Below are positions 25,938 to 35,907 of a stretch of DNA of 64,000 nt, in pieces. Position 1 is the stretch's first letter. Each line of letters starts with the position of its first letter. The notes below the pieces were generated by a model. That model was not told where the DNA came from and ran no database searches. It saw only the letters and a program-made list of their open reading frames with translations. A program made the translations under genes and the position numbers. The DNA is taken from positions 248,001 to 312,000 of the forward strand of contig CAWAYQ010000001.1 in the NCBI GenBank assembly GCA_963786225.1, given 5' to 3'. This DNA is from Flaviflagellibacter sp963786225. Lineage in GTDB: Bacteria; Pseudomonadota; Alphaproteobacteria; Rhizobiales; Methylopilaceae.

Positions 25938-26003
25938 GCCTCTTGACCTTATGAAAAACGCTGTTCTTGACGGCTGAGTCGACCCGGTCTAGGGTTTTTA
26001 CTT

Positions 26004-26189
26004 ATGGGTGCTGTCTTAACTTGGTCTCTCGGAGGTTTCGCCGCACTTTGCACCGCGTGGGCGGGCATTGCCGCGTATTCCGGACCTGAAGACATCAATG
26101 ACGACCGCTTTTGGCGCGGCGTCGAATTCTGGACCTATGCCGGCGCAGCGATCCTGTTCGCCGGCCTGTGGAAGTGGTTCAGCGCGTAA
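26004..26189 (+). CDS. small membrane protein, unknown
   Basis: 61 residues: two hydrophobic segments (LTWSLGGFAALCTAWAGIA and WTYAGAAILFAGLWKWF) joined by an acidic loop (GPEDINDDRFW). The 3' half and flanking DNA are duplicated at 27267-27405. No family recognised and no obvious ribosome binding site. Confidence 0.5.
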   Translation: MGAVLTWSLGGFAALCTAWAGIAAYSGPEDINDDRFWRGVEFWTYAGAAILFAGLWKWFSA

Positions 26190-26400
26190 CCTCCCCGCAT
26201 TGCGGTCCCCAGATCACGGCCTTCCGGCCGAAACGCTTTCGGGTCGATCCAAACGAATATCCATCGAAGCCGATGGCCTGAGAACAGGCGACCCACTCCA
26301 GCAAACAGCTGGCCTCGTCGACCGCGCGCACCAGGCGATCCTGCGTGACCCACGACACATCTCTCGAGGCCGACCCGCTTGATGGGGTACCGTTTTCCAA
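26179..26400 (-). CDS. possible small protein, unknown
   Basis: 73 codons from TTG, or fewer from an internal GTG. The product (TQDRLVRAVDEASCLLEWVA, then AIGFDGYSFG) has the composition of a folded protein. It converges with the 26004 gene and overlaps its end by 11 bases. No family recognised. Nothing else is supported in 26190-26605. Confidence 0.35.
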   Translation of the reverse strand: MENGTPSSGSASRDVSWVTQDRLVRAVDEASCLLEWVACSQAIGFDGYSFGSTRKRFGRKAVIWGPQCGEVTR

Positions 26401-26605
26401 ACGCTATCGCGGCGAAGACATGCACAGCGCTTAACGGCGGCTATGTGTTCGACATCCTTGGGTGACGGACCCCCTCACTCTTCCGAGCTGGAGCCGTTGG
26501 CAGGGGTCACTACGGACAAAGCATCATCGCCCCTACACCTCTGGGATTTGGGAATGAGGACCGCAGATTTGCGGGCCGGCGATCGGCTGGTTACAAACCC
26601 GGGCG

Positions 26606-27223
26606 ATGGCAGGCCGTGATCTACAGCGTGAACAGACTGCCCCGGAGGGGCTTCGGGCGGAGGTGGTAATCGCCAGCCTCGGGCCCAGTTGCCAGACCAG
26701 GTTCCAGATCAACCGCTGGCTCGCCGGCAATCCGGCGTCCGGCGCGGCGGCGCTCTCGGGGGTGTTCGATTGGCAGGCGACACCGCTCCCCGCTCTGCTG
26801 GAATACCTACGACGGGACTTCTGCGGTATGTTTGAGCGCGAAGATCTTGCCTGGTTTGAGGGCCGCGTTGTCCACCGGCGGTTCGGCACGAGCTTCCTCC
26901 ATCGGTTCCCCAAAAACATCGCAGAGACCGACATCGGCAAGTATTTCGTGTCCGCGCTTCATAAGCACGAAATGGCCTGTGAGCGCCTGCGGCTGGAGCT
27001 TAACGAGCCTGAAGTCCCGCTGCTGCTGGTGGTCGGACAGGCCCTTGAGCCGGCCGTCGCGGACGAGATCCTTGCGATTGCGCAGCGTTCGAACCCAGCC
27101 AGCCTCACCCGGCTGCTCTGTGTGGACGCCGTCGGCATGCCATCCTCGCCGCCGCGTTACGGATGGGAGGGCAATGACGCCTTTTGGGATGAGGCACTCG
27201 ACCTGGCCGTGAGAACACGGTGA
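26606..27223 (+). CDS. DUF1796 putative papain-like cysteine peptidase
   Basis: 205 residues. VIASLGPSCQTRFQINRWL matches the DUF1796 opening (SLG..C......R). FDWQATPLPALLEYLRRDF is its second block, and His-containing VVHRRFGTSFLHRF the third, so the presumed Cys and His of the papain-like fold are present. DUF1796 genes often sit in surface-polysaccharide clusters, which fits the acyltransferase remnant and GT61 gene downstream. Biochemical role unproven. Confidence 0.75.
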   Translation: MAGRDLQREQTAPEGLRAEVVIASLGPSCQTRFQINRWLAGNPASGAAALSGVFDWQATPLPALLEYLRRDFCGMFEREDLAWFEGRVVHRRFGTSFLHRFPKNIAETDIGKYFVSALHKHEMACERLRLELNEPEVPLLLVVGQALEPAVADEILAIAQRSNPASLTRLLCVDAVGMPSSPPRYGWEGNDAFWDEALDLAVRTR

Positions 27224-27266
27224 TGCATGGAGACCAATGATTTACATTATCTTGATGTAGATGGCA

Positions 27267-27405
27267 TTGCCGCGTATCCGGACCTGAAGACATGATCAAT
27301 GACGACCGCTTTTGGCGCGGCGTCGAATTCTGGACCTATGCCGGCGCAGCGATCCTGTTCGCCGGCCTGTGGAAGTGGTTCAGCGCGTAACTTTCCCCGC
27401 ATTGC
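27267..27405 (+). repeat. truncated direct duplicate of the 26.1-kb membrane-protein gene
   Basis: About 140 bases repeat 26069-26211 almost exactly (from CGCGTATCCGGACCTGAAGA to the stop codon and the next 20 bases). Small indels (CATGATCAATG for CATCAATG) destroy the frame, and the 5' half including the start is missing. It lies just after the DUF1796 gene, so that gene is bracketed by the two copies. Confidence 0.8.
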
Positions 27406-28329
27406 GTCCCCCAATCACGATCGGACTTTTCAGCGGCCCGCCAGGGTCGCGGAACAGCCTGAGCACATCTGATCCCGCATAAGCAGGACCACCGACACCC
27501 GGAGGCATCGCCAGAGCGCCGACAAACGCCAATGGAGACCTTTGTGTACGAGTGGTTGTAGTTGACGCCGGTTACAACCTACCGCTAGGCTCTTGAAATG
27601 AGCGCCGCGCTCCGCCTTTTGGCAGAGGACCCTCACCCGCCCCGCGGGCCTGCAATTGGCGATCCCTGCGCGGCGCTCATACCCAACTCGCGAAAAAATG
27701 GAGGGAACCGTGCAAGTTCTGCGTAGGTTCTGGGCTTGGTTGGCCGCGAGCGTTCAGTATGCCGACGAGGTTGTGACCGACGAACCGATTGACGATGTGA
27801 ACCGGCGCGAAGTCGGCTTGGGAGGCCGTAGCTCCCGGATCGAAGCAAGCGGTCGGGGTTTACGGTCGAGCGGTCGTTAGGCCCGCAGTATGAACGCCGC
27901 ACTTTCCTCTTCGCTGTCCTGGGTAAGACCCTCATCGCCTTAGGCGTGCTGCTGGCGATTCCAGGCGCGGCGCTCGTCCTTGCGGGAACGCTGATGCAAC
28001 AGGACACCGAAACCTGAGCGGTCCTTGCTGGCTGCTTTGACGGCCGCTCGATGTCGTCGTCGGTACGAGGTTTTTACGCACGAGGCCTGCCTTCATCGCC
28101 TCGGCCGCCGGAATTTCCGGACCTCAGCCGTACGGGCATTTGAGACGTCGCCTGCCGATAGAGCCCCCTCGCCTCATTCGGCTTTGCGTACGAAGGCATG
28201 GCCATGACGCAGACAAGCGCCAGCGCCGCGAGAATGCGGTGATGCATGGAGACCTCTGGGATTGTGGGGGTTTGAAAAAGCCCGCCGATTGTCACAAGCG
28301 GCACTGTTGACTACCCTCGTCCGCTCTCG
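27406..28329. other. degraded intergenic region
   Basis: No firm gene. A Trp-rich start (MEGTVQVLRRFWAWLAASVQY, 27698 on) and, in a different frame without a start codon, a membrane-like tail (FAVLGKTLIALGVLLAIPG, ending at 28017) look like two pieces of one broken small membrane-protein gene. Several GC-rich inverted repeats are interspersed. Elsewhere nothing is recognised. Confidence 0.35.
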
Positions 28330-29420
28330 GGGGGGACACAGTGCAAATCGGAATTTCCTTGCGGTCGGCCGGCAAGTCGCTGGCCCACTCACTGACATCG
28401 TTGCTTCGCCAGTTAGAAGAAGCCGAGGTCAACATAGGCCGCAGGGGCGAGCACCTGTTCGCTATCGACATCCTGAGAGGTCTCGCGGCGGTCGCATCCT
28501 CGTTTATCACTACTTTGCGTTCTTCCACCCGAACGTGGGGGAAGTTGGCACCTGGGCAAAAACCGACCGCCGTTCATTCCGTCTGCTCGAACGGATCTAC
28601 CTTCACGGCATGTTCTGCGTTCAATTCTGTCTGGCTTTTACCCGGCTTCGTATTCGCCCATTTATACGCGGTTTTATACTTTCGGGTCCGCGTCGCTTTT
28701 CATGAGCGGCGTTTTGAGCGCCCTAATTACTCAGCACCATTGCGAATATTACTCTCACGGCGAGCACGGTTTTCCAAGTCGTGTCTATCTCGCCGATCGG
28801 GATCAACGGCGGTACGTAGGTGAACTATCTGTCTGAGCATGTTCGCGCTATTTGCTGTTTCCAGTCATTTTGTCTGCGCTTCGATCCGCGAAACGATCGC
28901 TGCAACAGTTACAAGTAATTGCGCTCGTCGCTCTGGTCTGTTAAGTTTCGACGCCAAGTAATTTTCGAAGCCGTTCTTCCGTCGGAAAAGGCTTTTTTGA
29001 TTTTCAAGCTCGACGCCGCTCGTACAGGTTGCCAGAGTTCGTTCTCGGAACATGTGCAGCGTCCCTGTGGAAGCCGAGGTTTTCGAATAAGGGCGAGCCG
29101 AGTGCGTGACGCTGGCGATCTTTGTGATTACTTGTCTATTTCTTCAACGGAATGACGCAGCGTAATCTGACCTTTTAAACGTAACGGCCGTTCCGTGCTT
29201 TTGCTGCAGCGATAGCTTTATGCTGCTAATTACAGACCCAAACTGTTGGAGTGGCCGCCCGCTCGTTTTCCTCGGCGAGATAAGTTATGGGTTCTACATC
29301 GCAATGCAACTTGCGTTATTCCTGCCGGTGAGTTCTCTGCTGCGTGGATGAGACAGGCAGGAATAAGGACGGCGGTGATAATTTTAGTTGGTCTGGCCGG
29401 TAACGGCTTTGATCTCAACC
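28330..29420 (+). pseudogene. acyltransferase-3 (OafA-like) pseudogene
   Basis: Pieces of an acyltransferase-3 membrane enzyme are spread over three frames. FAIDILRGLAA (28459 on) is in one frame, ILVYHYFAFFHPNVGEVGTW and LERIYLHGMFCVQF in the next, then LLPGFVFAHLYAVLY back in the first. Around 29268-29345 the family motif LVFLGEISYGFYIAMQLAL appears. At least three frameshifts and several stops separate them. These enzymes O-acetylate surface sugars, fitting the neighbouring GT61 and DUF1796 genes. Now certainly non-functional. Confidence 0.75.
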
Positions 29421-29771
29421 TTCAGTCACCTGCTTATCGAACGGCCTTTAATGTCCCGTCTGAAAACGAGGTTGGCGCGTCGTGTCCGAACTTGCGCAGG
29501 CGCCGAGGCAGTTGGGTGTACTGACCGCCGTTGAAGTTGAGCCTGCAACGTTGCTTGGGAAGTAGTTCGCAGCCATCGTGTTGACACGTCGCGGAGCATT
29601 ACAGAAGCTCCGCTCGGCGGTGAAATGGGCCATGCGGGGCCGGAGTCACGCCGCGGGCCCAGGTTTGCGCCCTTAATTACGAGAAGCCGACCGGAGGCGG
29701 CTGTGTTGTATTCGGAGTAGGTGTGCGGCGTAAGGTTGCGGGCCGCTCCTACCCTCAATCAGAAGTTAGCT

Positions 29772-31133
29772 ATGACAGCAGCAGCAGAACAGACCATCTC
29801 GGGTTTCCGGAAGCGGCGAACCATCCGACAGCACCTTGCGTCTCTCGCCCGTCTTCCGATGAGGTTGAGCCGGTCGATCCGGAAGCGCGTTCCGAAGGCC
29901 CTTTGGCGAATAAGACATTATTTTCGCGGCGAGACGCTTAGCTTGATCTCGCTCTCGGACTTCACCAAACAACATCCAGGGGTAAAGCTGTTCCGGGTGA
30001 GTGACGCAAGAAAAACGCCGATCCGGCAGCCGGCATTCGTGGCCTTCGCCCCGAAGATTGACCGATCAAAGCGGTTTCTCGTCGAGCCGCAGATCAATGT
30101 CGTCGAGCATCGCGACGCCACGGCTCTAGCGGCCTCAGACTTCATTCTTAGGGATGGCTATTGCATCCACCCCGATCAGTTCGTTCCCGAGCGCGACGTA
30201 TGCATGAGCGAGCGATATGGGGTGACAAAGCTTGATCTTCGCAAGCGACAGATGCAGCACGTCTTCGAGTCCTCCCTTCACATGAAGGCGGCCATTTCCC
30301 TACTCGGCCAATGCGCGGGGAATTACGCTCACTTTCTAACGGAAGTGCTGCCGAAACTTCCGGTGATCGATCAAATCCCCGCCTACAAAGGCCTACCCAT
30401 CCTCGTTGATGACCGGATACATCAGAACCACATAGAAGCGATCAAGCTTTTTAACACGAAGGGCCGGGAGATCGTGAGGGTACAGAGCGGCCATCCGGTT
30501 CGATGCGAGCGCCTTATCTCCATTTCTCCGGTTGCTTGTGCGCCTCCGGAATATCGGACGTTCGTTGAGCAAAACAAAATGCCGGTCATCCCCCCGGATG
30601 CATACGAGTTCAGCACCTATGCCCTTTCACTTCTTCGGGAGAAAGCCCGGTCAACGCCGGAGCCCAAGACGAATTGGATCGGGAAGCGAGTTTATATCAA
30701 GCGGCGCGCTCTCTCTTACGGAAATGATCGGAACATCATCAACGCCTCAAACGTCGAGGACTTTGCGCTTCGCAGCGGTTTCGACCTCCTCGAACCAAGC
30801 TCTCTGACAATACAAGAACAGATAGACGCGTTCAGGGACGTGGAGGAGGTCATTGCCCCAATCGGCGCGGCTCTTGCGAACCTCGTATTCACGAAGCCGG
30901 GATGCAAAGTCACCTGCTTGTCCGCCTATTTCGACGGCGGGGAATACGACTACTGGTCAACGCTCATGGCCGCCCTTGGGCACGAACTGAAGTTCGTCGT
31001 CGGCCCTCAGATTGAAACGCCAGGTGGGCACCCGCTTCATCACGACTACCGCATCAGTATGAGCGATCTAGCGGCGGCGATAGCGGATGAGCCCGCACCG
31101 AGTGGCTGCTGTGCCGGGCTGCTATCCGGGTGA
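29772..31133 (+). CDS. GT61-family glycosyltransferase
   Basis: 453 residues. The C-terminal half is the GT61 (former DUF563) fold: GQCAGNYAHFLTEVLPKL with the conserved H-F-L-T-E-x-L-P-K, KRVYIKRRALSYGNDRNIIN, DLLEPSSLTIQEQIDAF and EEVIAPIGAALANLVFTKPG. The N-terminal 60 residues are basic. Expected to transfer a sugar to a capsule, lipopolysaccharide or glycoprotein acceptor. ATG at 29772; the frame also extends upstream without a better start. It is the only intact enzyme of the local polysaccharide island and abuts the phage tail-fibre gene, with which it converges. Confidence 0.85.
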   Translation: MTAAAEQTISGFRKRRTIRQHLASLARLPMRLSRSIRKRVPKALWRIRHYFRGETLSLISLSDFTKQHPGVKLFRVSDARKTPIRQPAFVAFAPKIDRSKRFLVEPQINVVEHRDATALAASDFILRDGYCIHPDQFVPERDVCMSERYGVTKLDLRKRQMQHVFESSLHMKAAISLLGQCAGNYAHFLTEVLPKLPVIDQIPAYKGLPILVDDRIHQNHIEAIKLFNTKGREIVRVQSGHPVRCERLISISPVACAPPEYRTFVEQNKMPVIPPDAYEFSTYALSLLREKARSTPEPKTNWIGKRVYIKRRALSYGNDRNIINASNVEDFALRSGFDLLEPSSLTIQEQIDAFRDVEEVIAPIGAALANLVFTKPGCKVTCLSAYFDGGEYDYWSTLMAALGHELKFVVGPQIETPGGHPLHHDYRISMSDLAAAIADEPAPSGCCAGLLSG

Positions 31134-31181
31134 AAAGAGCGCAAGCTCAGTACGGAGCCGCCGGAACGGTGAAGCCGCTCG

Positions 31182-32543
31182 CTAGGAGGTTTGGTAAACT
31201 CCCTGCATACGCAGGAGGGTGCTGTTCGAAAAATTGGCGTTTGAGAGGAACGTCGAGCCTGTAACACTCCCCTGAAGCAAAATACCGACAGTGCTGCCAG
31301 TGTCGAAGTTAGCGACAATTGCCCCGGATGTAGAGGTGGTGCCGGTATAGAAGCCAGCGTACAGCGTGGACGAGTTTTGCTGGACCGCAAACGGAAGACC
31401 CGACAGACCGGCATTACCTACAGCGGCACCTTTGCTTGAAAGGGTAATCTGCATCGCCACAAAGACTAATCGTCCTACTTTCGTGTAGCTACCGCTCTGC
31501 ACAGAATAGGTGATGCCAGTTGTCACCCCGCCGAAATCGAGAGCAGGCGTCCATGCTCCCTCTTCGTAATCATCGAGCGTGTTGGCGTTGGCGGAAGCGT
31601 TTTGCGTGGCCGGGAAAGCGATCTGCCCGGCCGTGGTGATCAGGCCAGTGAAGGTCGGCGCAGCGGTCGGCGCGGCTCCGATGGTCGCGAGCATCGCGGC
31701 TGCGGTCGTGTCGTCCAGAAGCGCGCGCGCTGCGGCCGTGCAGGTGATTTCTTCGACGTTTCCCGCACCTGCGGTCGAGCGGCCGAGAAGCCTGTCCGTT
31801 GCAGAAACATTCTGCATCTTGGCGTAGGTGATGGCGTCGTTATCGATAGTCGCGACAGTCCCCGAGCCTGAGACTGTAAAATCCCCATAGTCGCCGTCTG
31901 CGAGGCCCGCCGAAGGCGTTTCAAGCTCGTATGCGTCTTCCGTCCCGTTGACCGTCAGAACCTTCCCAGCATCTCCCGGCGCAATGACGGGCAGATCAAC
32001 GCTTGCCGCGGCAGCAGCGGCGGCGAGTGCTGACGCTGCCGCATCGTCCGCGCTCGCATCGGCAGCAACAGCGCTGGCAGAGGCAGCAGAGGCCGAACCG
32101 GCGGCGTCTGTAGCCGCGCTCTCCGCATTCGTCTCGGCTGTCTCGGCGTTCGTTTCGGCGGTCTGGGCATCGGTCGCGCTGGAAGCGGCGGCGGTCTCCG
32201 AGGCGGCGGCATTCGTCGCGGCGAGTTCGGCGGCGGTCTGCGCGGTCTCGGCGTTGGTTTCAGCGGTCTCCGCATTGTTCTCGGAGACAAGGGCAGCAGC
32301 AGCACTCGCGGCAGCGGCGGCTGCATTGGCCGCAACATCGTCTTCCGACGCGAGGGCGGCGGCAGCGGACGCCGCCGCTTCCGTCGCACTCAGTCCCGCC
32401 GCGTCTGCCGACGCCTTCGACGCCGCCGCGCCAGGCACAACGCGCATAATCACGCCGCGCCGTGCCACGGTCATTTTCAGCGTTGCCCGGCCCCTCACCG
32501 GCATGATGACGGCCCGACGTGGGTTTACCGGCATCACGCTCAT
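31182..32543 (-). CDS. phage tail fibre with Ala-rich coiled-coil stalk
   Basis: 453 residues. After a short basic head, residues 35-170 form an Ala/Ser/Glu/Thr repeat (units such as AETAETNAETAQTAAELAA), typical of a trimeric coiled-coil fibre stalk. The C-terminal half (GDAGKVLTVNG, PTAAPTFTGLITTAGQIAF, DYEEGAWTPALDFGG) is found in tail fibres and pectate-lyase-like tips. The ATG overlaps the stop of the upstream gene (ATGA). Receptor binding is the likely role. The fibre is intact, though the collar gene upstream is broken. Confidence 0.85.
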   Translation of the reverse strand: MSVMPVNPRRAVIMPVRGRATLKMTVARRGVIMRVVPGAAASKASADAAGLSATEAAASAAAALASEDDVAANAAAAAASAAAALVSENNAETAETNAETAQTAAELAATNAAASETAAASSATDAQTAETNAETAETNAESAATDAAGSASAASASAVAADASADDAAASALAAAAAAASVDLPVIAPGDAGKVLTVNGTEDAYELETPSAGLADGDYGDFTVSGSGTVATIDNDAITYAKMQNVSATDRLLGRSTAGAGNVEEITCTAAARALLDDTTAAAMLATIGAAPTAAPTFTGLITTAGQIAFPATQNASANANTLDDYEEGAWTPALDFGGVTTGITYSVQSGSYTKVGRLVFVAMQITLSSKGAAVGNAGLSGLPFAVQQNSSTLYAGFYTGTTSTSGAIVANFDTGSTVGILLQGSVTGSTFLSNANFSNSTLLRMQGVYQTS

Positions 32544-32863
32544 GATACGAGCCCGTCCATGATGGACACGGTGCCGGCGAAAAGCTGGACTTCGGCACCG
32601 TTGATCGTCAGCAGAATGCCGACCTCATAGGAGCCGGGCGAGGCGTTCCGAAGATCCGTATCGGGGATGGTGAACACGAGCGCGCCCGTGTCCGCGTCAT
32701 AGGTCACGCCGCTTCCGAGGGTCTTTTCCACGTCGAGGCATTTGCCCTTCACGCGCACCTTGGCGGCCGTCACAACAGGGTTGAGCCCGTCGAGATCGGT
32801 CAGGGTGATCGTCTCCACCCAATCGGCGCGGTTCGAGACTGGCTCTAGCTGTCCATCGTACAT
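32540..32863 (-). CDS. phage protein upstream of the tail fibre
   Basis: 107 residues, beta-rich (WVETITLTDLDGLNPVVTAA, SPGSYEVGILLTINGAEVQL), resembling the N-terminal domain of baseplate or fibre-associated proteins of the BppU sort. ATGA overlap with the tail-fibre gene implies coupled translation and joint function. Specific identity not established. Confidence 0.65.
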   Translation of the reverse strand: MYDGQLEPVSNRADWVETITLTDLDGLNPVVTAAKVRVKGKCLDVEKTLGSGVTYDADTGALVFTIPDTDLRNASPGSYEVGILLTINGAEVQLFAGTVSIMDGLVS

Positions 32864-33069
32864 GAGCGACCTCTGGGATTAAGGGTGTTTGCGGTTGCGC
32901 TGGACGGGGGATTCGCGCGGTCGATAGGGTGCCCGCCTCGAATTCAGATGCTTGAGGGTACGCGAATCGATCGCACGTCTTCTAGACCGCTTGGCGTGCA
33001 GGACAGCCCAATGACTGCTGTCGGACCGCGCCTCGTTTCGCGGATAGACCTCGATTGCGCGCCGCTGTC

Positions 33070-33699
33070 CGAGCGCGCCTTTCCGATGATCGCCAGCATC
33101 GAGAATGCGCCGCATTCTCGAGGTCGGGTCACGCAACGTCACCGGCAACGCCGATCCGCGACAGGTTCTCGCAACGCCATCGAATACGTCGGCTTCGACG
33201 ATCCGCGAAGGTGAGGACACGTGAGCGTCGTCGGAGATGCTCATCGGCTATCCGATTATGCTCCGAAGGAGCACTTCGACGTGGTCTACTCGAATGAGCC
33301 GTCTTCGAGCACCTGCTGTTTCGCATGGAAGGTCGCCATGGAAATGCAACCGGGTTATGAAGGTCGGCGGCATGGTCTATCACTGCACACCCACCCGGCG
33401 TGGCCGCGAACACGAGATGCCGTGAGACTTCTGGAGATTCCCGACGCAGCGGCTTTCACGCGATGTTTAACAAATGCACCGGATTCGAGCTTATCGAAGC
33501 GACCGAGGGCACCCCGGCTCGCCCGTATCCTATCGCGCCGGGCCGATCGTATGCGGCGTCTGTACCGCCAGCCCATCAACCTTGGCGTCGGTGCCCTAGC
33601 CCGCAAGATCGGCCCTTACCGCGACGATCTTTGAAATGGGAGATCGGCGCCGATGATGTGCTGGACTCGATGTACCCAGCATTGAGGGCGAGCGTTTAG
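33070..33699 (+). pseudogene. class I SAM methyltransferase pseudogene
   Basis: Fragments in three plus-strand frames assemble a methyltransferase. RILEVGSRNVTGN (motif I) is near 33105, AIEYVGFDDPR near 33180, VVGDAHRLSDYAPKEHFDVV at 33221 on, RVMKVGGMVYHCTPT around 33355, and FHAMFNKCTGFELIEATEG near 33460. At least three frame changes occur. It is wedged, in opposite orientation, between two phage tail genes, consistent with cargo. Intact relatives modify sugars or lipids near polysaccharide clusters. Confidence 0.65.
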
Positions 33700-33703
33700 G
33701 TAC

Positions 33704-34701
33704 TCAAAGCTTGATGTAGACGGTGATGCCGACGAGCGGCGTGAGAGTCGAAACGGCCGTTGGGCTGGCCGAGCCTGCGGTGACGGTGTGAGAGTGAACG
33801 CCGCTGCAAGTCGGTCGACGGTGTCGGTCGCCTCAGGGTGCCCGGCCAAGCCGTCAATTGTAGGCTGAAGATCCCGAGCTGCCGTAACGCTCGAGGCGGG
33901 GCATGCGCGCCGTCCGAACTCGTTGTGCCGGTAATCTGCGGGATGTTCGCGGCAAGGAGCGTGAAGCTCGTGAGCCCATCACCTCGCCAAGCGTGGTCAA
34001 CCCCGGAGTGACGCCCGCCGCCGTGTTCCCCATGTCGTCGAGCGCGACCATGCGCGGCCACGGAAATCGGGGAGCGCAATCGTCTTGTTGGCTTCGAAAT
34101 CAGCCGTGGCAGAAACCCCTCGCCCGCCTGAAACCGCGAGTGTAGAATCCGTCTGCCAGAGATGTTCAAACAGATCTTGCGTGTCGGCGTTCGCGCGTTC
34201 GGTGGCCCCCGATACGGCAGATCCGATGTTGCGACCATTGAGGCGCACAAAGCCCGCGATGATGCCCGTACCATACCGGGTTTTCGTGTCGCCGGTCTTC
34301 AACAGCGCATCGGGATCAACCGGGACTTCCGCCCCGCCTCCGCCCTCGCCCGGCCCAACGATCGGCATGGCGTCGTCATCGTAAATCACGACACCTGCCG
34401 AGGTCGTTACACGGACGCGATAGAAGCCAGCATCCTCGTTAAAGAAGACCGCAGGGAAGCGCCCGGTACCGTCCGTCTCGACATATGCCGGGTTCGGCAC
34501 GGCCAGCGAATAATCGGTGTAGGTCGTGAGCGGTGTGGATGTGCCCGAGGCGAAGAAATACGCCCGGTAGGCCACTGCCGGCCGCCCATCCGCGCCGATC
34601 TGCTGGGAGCGGGCCTGAGGCCATTGCCCGGCTGCGAGCACTGGTAGCGCGCAGGACACGAGAATGAGCGCCAGCGCGCCCGTGAGGAGGCGTTTGAACA
34701 T
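33704..34701 (-). pseudogene. phage tail-collar protein, frameshifted
   Basis: The gene opens well: signal-like MFKRLLTGALALILVSCALP, then QIGADGRPAVAYRAYFFASG and IIAGFVRLNGRNIGSAVSGA, which is the tail-collar approach. Near 34060 the frame is lost after LPDFRGR. The next frame continues VALDDMGNTAAGVTPG; a third carries FTLLAANIPQITGTTSS, and HTVTAGSASPTAV with the canonical end TPLVGITVYIKL closes it at 33704. Two or more indels therefore inactivate the collar protein. It belongs to the podovirus tail module between the ejection-type genes and the tail fibre. Confidence 0.8.
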
Positions 34702-34904
34702 CGAATTCTCCGAGGTCTGGAAACGGGATAGGGCCGCGGACCCCGGCTTGCGGGGGCCGGCGAACGTGCCTAGGTTGCGCCTGCCTGGGGAGGTTCCCAA
34801 TGCATCAGCTTATCTTCTGAAGTTCCGCGCTTTGCCGCTCCGGCGGAAGCGATTGGAAGTCCTCGCTTACCGGAACCTGCACACCGTCGATATCGATGCC
34901 ATCA

Positions 34905-35228
34905 TCAAGGCCTCCGGAGAAGATACGAGGGGATCGGCTGGCGGTTGGCCGCCTGGGCTGGCGCGGGTGCGGCCGGGGTACGGAAGCCGCTCACCGCCTT
35001 CGCTCCGTCGAAGTCGCCGAGTTTCATCAGGGAATCCGTTGCCTTGCCGACATCGAAGCGCCCGTCGGCATCGTATGCGGAGGACACCGCCTGCTGCCGC
35101 CCGAGTTTGAGGGCCTCGGCGTCGTTGCGCGCGCGCTTGTCCTTACGCGCATCGGCAATGCCGTCCGCCCAGGTCTCGGAGATGCCCGGCTGACCCTTGA
35201 GTGTGAAGTCCGGTATGTCCCATGCCAT
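34905..35228 (-). CDS. phage virion protein, possible ejection protein fragment
   Basis: 107 residues, beginning MAWDIPDFTLKGQPGISETW; helical and Ala/Asp-rich. It starts one base after the stop of the preceding ejection-type gene. The proline-rich end (TPAAPAPAQAANRQPIPS) looks like a linker, so the protein may be the N-terminal part of a longer injection protein that has been cut. No other feature is seen in 34702-34904. Confidence 0.6.
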   Translation of the reverse strand: MAWDIPDFTLKGQPGISETWADGIADARKDKRARNDAEALKLGRQQAVSSAYDADGRFDVGKATDSLMKLGDFDGAKAVSGFRTPAAPAPAQAANRQPIPSYLLRRP

Positions 35229-35229
35229 G

Positions 35230-35877
35230 TCAGCCTCCCTGTCCGAGTTTGATAAGGCCGGTCACGGCGTTGAAGATGTTCATGCCGCTCTGGTCCTTCG
35301 ATTTCTGATATTCGGCCTCGGCCTGGCCCTGCCCGGTTTCGGTGTTCCAGCCGATCTGCCCCTTGGTCCCGGCCGTATTGTAAGCGGCGGTGCCCTGCCC
35401 CGTGCGCACGCCCGCTTGCTGGCCCGCGACATTGACGCCCTGGCCCATCAAGCCACCCAGCCGGTCGAGCCAGGCATTGCTCTCCGTCGAGGCGAGGCCG
35501 GCGGCGCGGTCCTGCAGCGCGGTCGCGAGATTGCCGGAGCCGAGATAGCCGCCGGCGGAGGCCGAGCGTTCAACCGCCTGAAGCGCCTCGTCGCGCGCGA
35601 AATCGTAACCGGCGCTCTTGCCGAAATTCTCGCGCGCGGCAGCCGCCGCGTCGGCACCGTTCAGCCCGAGCGCGTCGGCATAGGCGCTGGCGCCCTTCTT
35701 CGCCACGTCCGCATAGGGCGCGAATTCGCCATAGGCCTGATCGGCAAAGCGGTTGTAATCGCCCAGGCCCTTGTCGAGCTCGCCATACGCCACGTTGCGC
35801 CCGGCGCGCAGCCCGGCCTTCTGGGCGGCGGCGGCTTTCTTTTCGTTTTTGTCGGAGAAGAGATCGAACAGTCCCAT
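35230..35877 (-). CDS. phage DNA-ejection type protein (P22 gp7-like position)
   Basis: 215 residues, MGLFDLFSDKNEKKAAAAQK opening, then an Ala/Gly-rich helical body with repeated short hydrophobic patches and the tail NIFNAVTGLIKLGQGG. The order (after the gp10-like gene and before the tail fibre), composition and size match the minor ejection proteins of short-tailed phages. Sequence resemblance to P22 gp7 itself is not clear. Confidence 0.65.
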   Translation of the reverse strand: MGLFDLFSDKNEKKAAAAQKAGLRAGRNVAYGELDKGLGDYNRFADQAYGEFAPYADVAKKGASAYADALGLNGADAAAAARENFGKSAGYDFARDEALQAVERSASAGGYLGSGNLATALQDRAAGLASTESNAWLDRLGGLMGQGVNVAGQQAGVRTGQGTAAYNTAGTKGQIGWNTETGQGQAEAEYQKSKDQSGMNIFNAVTGLIKLGQGG

Positions 35878-35907
35878 GATGTGCCTCGATCGTCGGAGAA
35901 GAGGATG

